Notes under the pieces: generated by a model | What the model was told of the DNA's origin: nothing | The model's input: the letters and a program-made list of their open reading frames with translations, nothing else | The model's database searches: none | Source: CAYSCZ01 sp964429655 | GTDB taxonomy: Bacteria; Bacteroidota; Bacteroidia; Cytophagales; Cyclobacteriaceae | NCBI GenBank assembly: GCA_964429655.1 | Contig: CAYSCZ010000105.1 | Location: forward strand, 1 to 6,325 | Reading direction: 5' to 3' | DNA length: 6,325 bases | Position numbers and translations under genes: made by a program | Shown here: positions 5,419 through 6,325 of the stretch, in pieces | How positions within the stretch are numbered: position 1 is the first letter of the stretch | Layout: every line of letters starts with the position of its first letter

Positions 5419-5871
5419 TCAAGCAATACTCAAATCCTTCTTGCTGTTCATAACACTTGCGTAACGGAGCTGCTTATTTACCGAAGATTTAAGTTTGTAA
5501 GGTCTGTTAAAGGCTTCCTGAGATAGCTTAAAATATGCTGAAAGTTTTCTGATATTTTCTTTTGAAAGGCCTCTCCGGTAATTCAACATACTGGATACAA
5601 GTGATTTGGATGTTCCGAGTATTTTGACCAGATCATTTGATTTCAACTTATGATCTTTCATTAGGGATTTAAGGAGCTGAATGGGATCAAGATCACCTAA
5701 AGTATTATGCTGCTCATCCCAAGTCTCGATAAGCAAGGTTAAAAGATCAATCTGATCTTCAATCACTGGATTTTCTTCTTTGCTATTTTGAATAAGAAGT
5801 TCCCGTAGTTCATTACAATAACTATCATATTGCTCCTCATTCTTAATCACCGTATATTTTAAAATTTCCAT
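5419..5871 (-). CDS. higA: HigA-family antitoxin with HTH domain, module 2
   Basis: 150 residues, slightly longer than the usual HigA. The N-terminal YTVIKNEEQYDSYCNELREL (6-25) is the typical HigA toxin-binding helix pair, followed by an acidic helix DLLTLLIETWDEQH at 42-55. A Cro/C1-type helix-turn-helix starts at D62: DPIQLLKSLMKDHKL, then LVKILGTSKSLVSSMLNYRR and GLSKENIRKLSAYFKLS. Residues 128-150 add a basic tail (KLKSSVNKQLRY...) absent from the module 1 antitoxin. It should neutralise its HigB and repress the promoter at 6213-6249. One base separates its ATG from the toxin stop, so the two are co-transcribed. It has the same domain plan as the first antitoxin but with low overall similarity. 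Minus strand, converging on module 1. Confidence 0.9.
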   Translation of the reverse strand: MEILKYTVIKNEEQYDSYCNELRELLIQNSKEENPVIEDQIDLLTLLIETWDEQHNTLGDLDPIQLLKSLMKDHKLKSNDLVKILGTSKSLVSSMLNYRRGLSKENIRKLSAYFKLSQEAFNRPYKLKSSVNKQLRYASVMNSKKDLSIA

Positions 5872-5872
5872 C

Positions 5873-6205
5873 TTAATAATTGTTTATGGTATATTGAAAC
5901 CCTTGATCACACAATTTTGTGTATGCTGCATGTGTACCAATCCAAACCACATACAAGTGTACTTTTTTAGATCCGAAGAAATACTCGCATATCATTCTAT
6001 ATTTATTCCCGCCGATATTAAAAACAACTCTATTTGTGACATTTCCTAAAATGTCAGCAGAATTATAAGTTGACACGATATCTAAGTGCTCATTCCACTC
6101 AGTTTGCCTCAATCTACTTATCCAATTCAAAAAGCCACTTTTACTTTGACTGTTTGATATGATGTAATTTTCGATTGTTTGCTTCTTAATGAGGTGAACC
6201 TTCAT
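5873..6205 (-). CDS. higB: HigB-family toxin (mRNA interferase), module 2
   Basis: 110 residues from the ATG at 6205. HigB_toxin family: N-terminal helix (KKQTIENYI, 7-15), LRQTEW at 32-37, central NRVVFNIGGNKYRMI at 58-72 with basic K68 and R70, a hydrophobic strand (VHLYVVWIGTH, 82-92, H92), and a short C-terminal extension GFQYTINNY. The core nearly matches the first toxin; other parts differ. The frame is open up to an ATG at 6283, which would add 26 residues. I reject that start because the extension covers the promoter/operator block conserved with module 1 and its first codons lie in a dispersed repeat. Expected role: ribosome-dependent mRNA cleavage, blocked by the adjacent HigA. The function is inferred from the family. 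Confidence 0.88.
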   Translation of the reverse strand: MKVHLIKKQTIENYIISNSQSKSGFLNWISRLRQTEWNEHLDIVSTYNSADILGNVTNRVVFNIGGNKYRMICEYFFGSKKVHLYVVWIGTHAAYTKLCDQGFQYTINNY

Positions 6206-6212
6206 GTATCTA

Positions 6213-6249
6213 AGCGTAAAACTAATCAAAAAGTTTACATTTCGTAAAC
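6213..6249 (-). promoter_or_regulatory. Promoter/operator of toxin-antitoxin module 2
   Basis: Read on the minus strand, GTTTAC-GAAAT-GTAAAC (6249-6233; 7-bp arms when extended by one base on each side) is followed by TTTTGATTA and a -7-like TAGTTTTA (6224-6217). It matches the module 1 block at 31 of 37 positions. The two differences inside the half-sites are reciprocal (T/A pair replaced by A/T), so the dyad is preserved. It ends 7 bases before the toxin ATG. Likely autoregulatory site for HigA. Confidence 0.68.
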
Positions 6250-6270
6250 TAATTTCGGTTAATGAATCGG

Positions 6271-6297
6271 ACACATTTGCCATCCCCCTCTACCCTC
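6271..6297 (+). repeat. Dispersed 13-base repeat, right copy
   Basis: ACACATTTGCCAT (6271-6283), then a C-rich CTACCCT tail; it matches 5196-5226 in the same orientation. It lies just upstream of the module 2 promoter. The remaining 6298-6325 is too short to assign. Confidence 0.5.
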
Positions 6298-6325
6298 CCT
6301 TAACCAAGGATGTCAAAAGAGTGCT

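Overview
The window looks like chromosomal DNA from a member of the Bacteroidota, most likely an environmental Cytophagales-type organism. Evidence: AT-rich genes, a secreted multi-PKD protein, a LytS-type histidine kinase overlapping a LytTR response regulator, and almost no Shine-Dalgarno sequences. No rRNA, tRNA, CRISPR array or transposase gene was seen. The taxonomy is inferred from gene style, not from a marker gene.

Left part (1-3574): a secreted PKD-repeat protein runs leftward out of the window (minus strand, start at 1652). Diverging from it is a two-gene operon encoding a four-helix membrane sensor kinase (1875-2885) and its LytTR response regulator (2885-3574), joined by a one-base stop/start overlap. 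A small minus-strand frame of unknown function (stop at 3583) converges on the regulator. Nested inverted repeats cover both stop codons and probably form a bidirectional terminator. The small gene has no convincing start codon and its 5' end runs into repeat DNA, so it may be damaged.

Middle (about 4030-4508): a relatively GC-rich, non-coding stretch packed with at least seven separate stem-loops.

Right part (4509-6250): two complete toxin-antitoxin modules of the HigB/HigA type (toxin first), facing each other. Module 1 is on the plus strand (4509-5179) and module 2 on the minus strand (5419-6205). They are separated by a 239-bp structured spacer (5180-5418) related to the hairpin region on the left. 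The two modules share a nearly identical 37-base promoter/operator block (31 of 37 identical) just upstream of each toxin. It contains a GTTTWC-N5-GWAAAC dyad whose two differing symmetric bases change together, so the palindrome is kept. The proteins have diverged much more, apart from a shared NR-VFNI-GNKYR core in the toxins. This suggests cross-regulation between the modules. It also shows that the module 2 toxin starts at 6205, not at the upstream in-frame ATG at 6283, which lies in repeat DNA.

The least ordinary content is the pairing of these modules with a mosaic of hairpin repeats. Two repeat copies in the same orientation bracket module 1 and have compensatory stem changes. A 13-base repeat brackets module 2.
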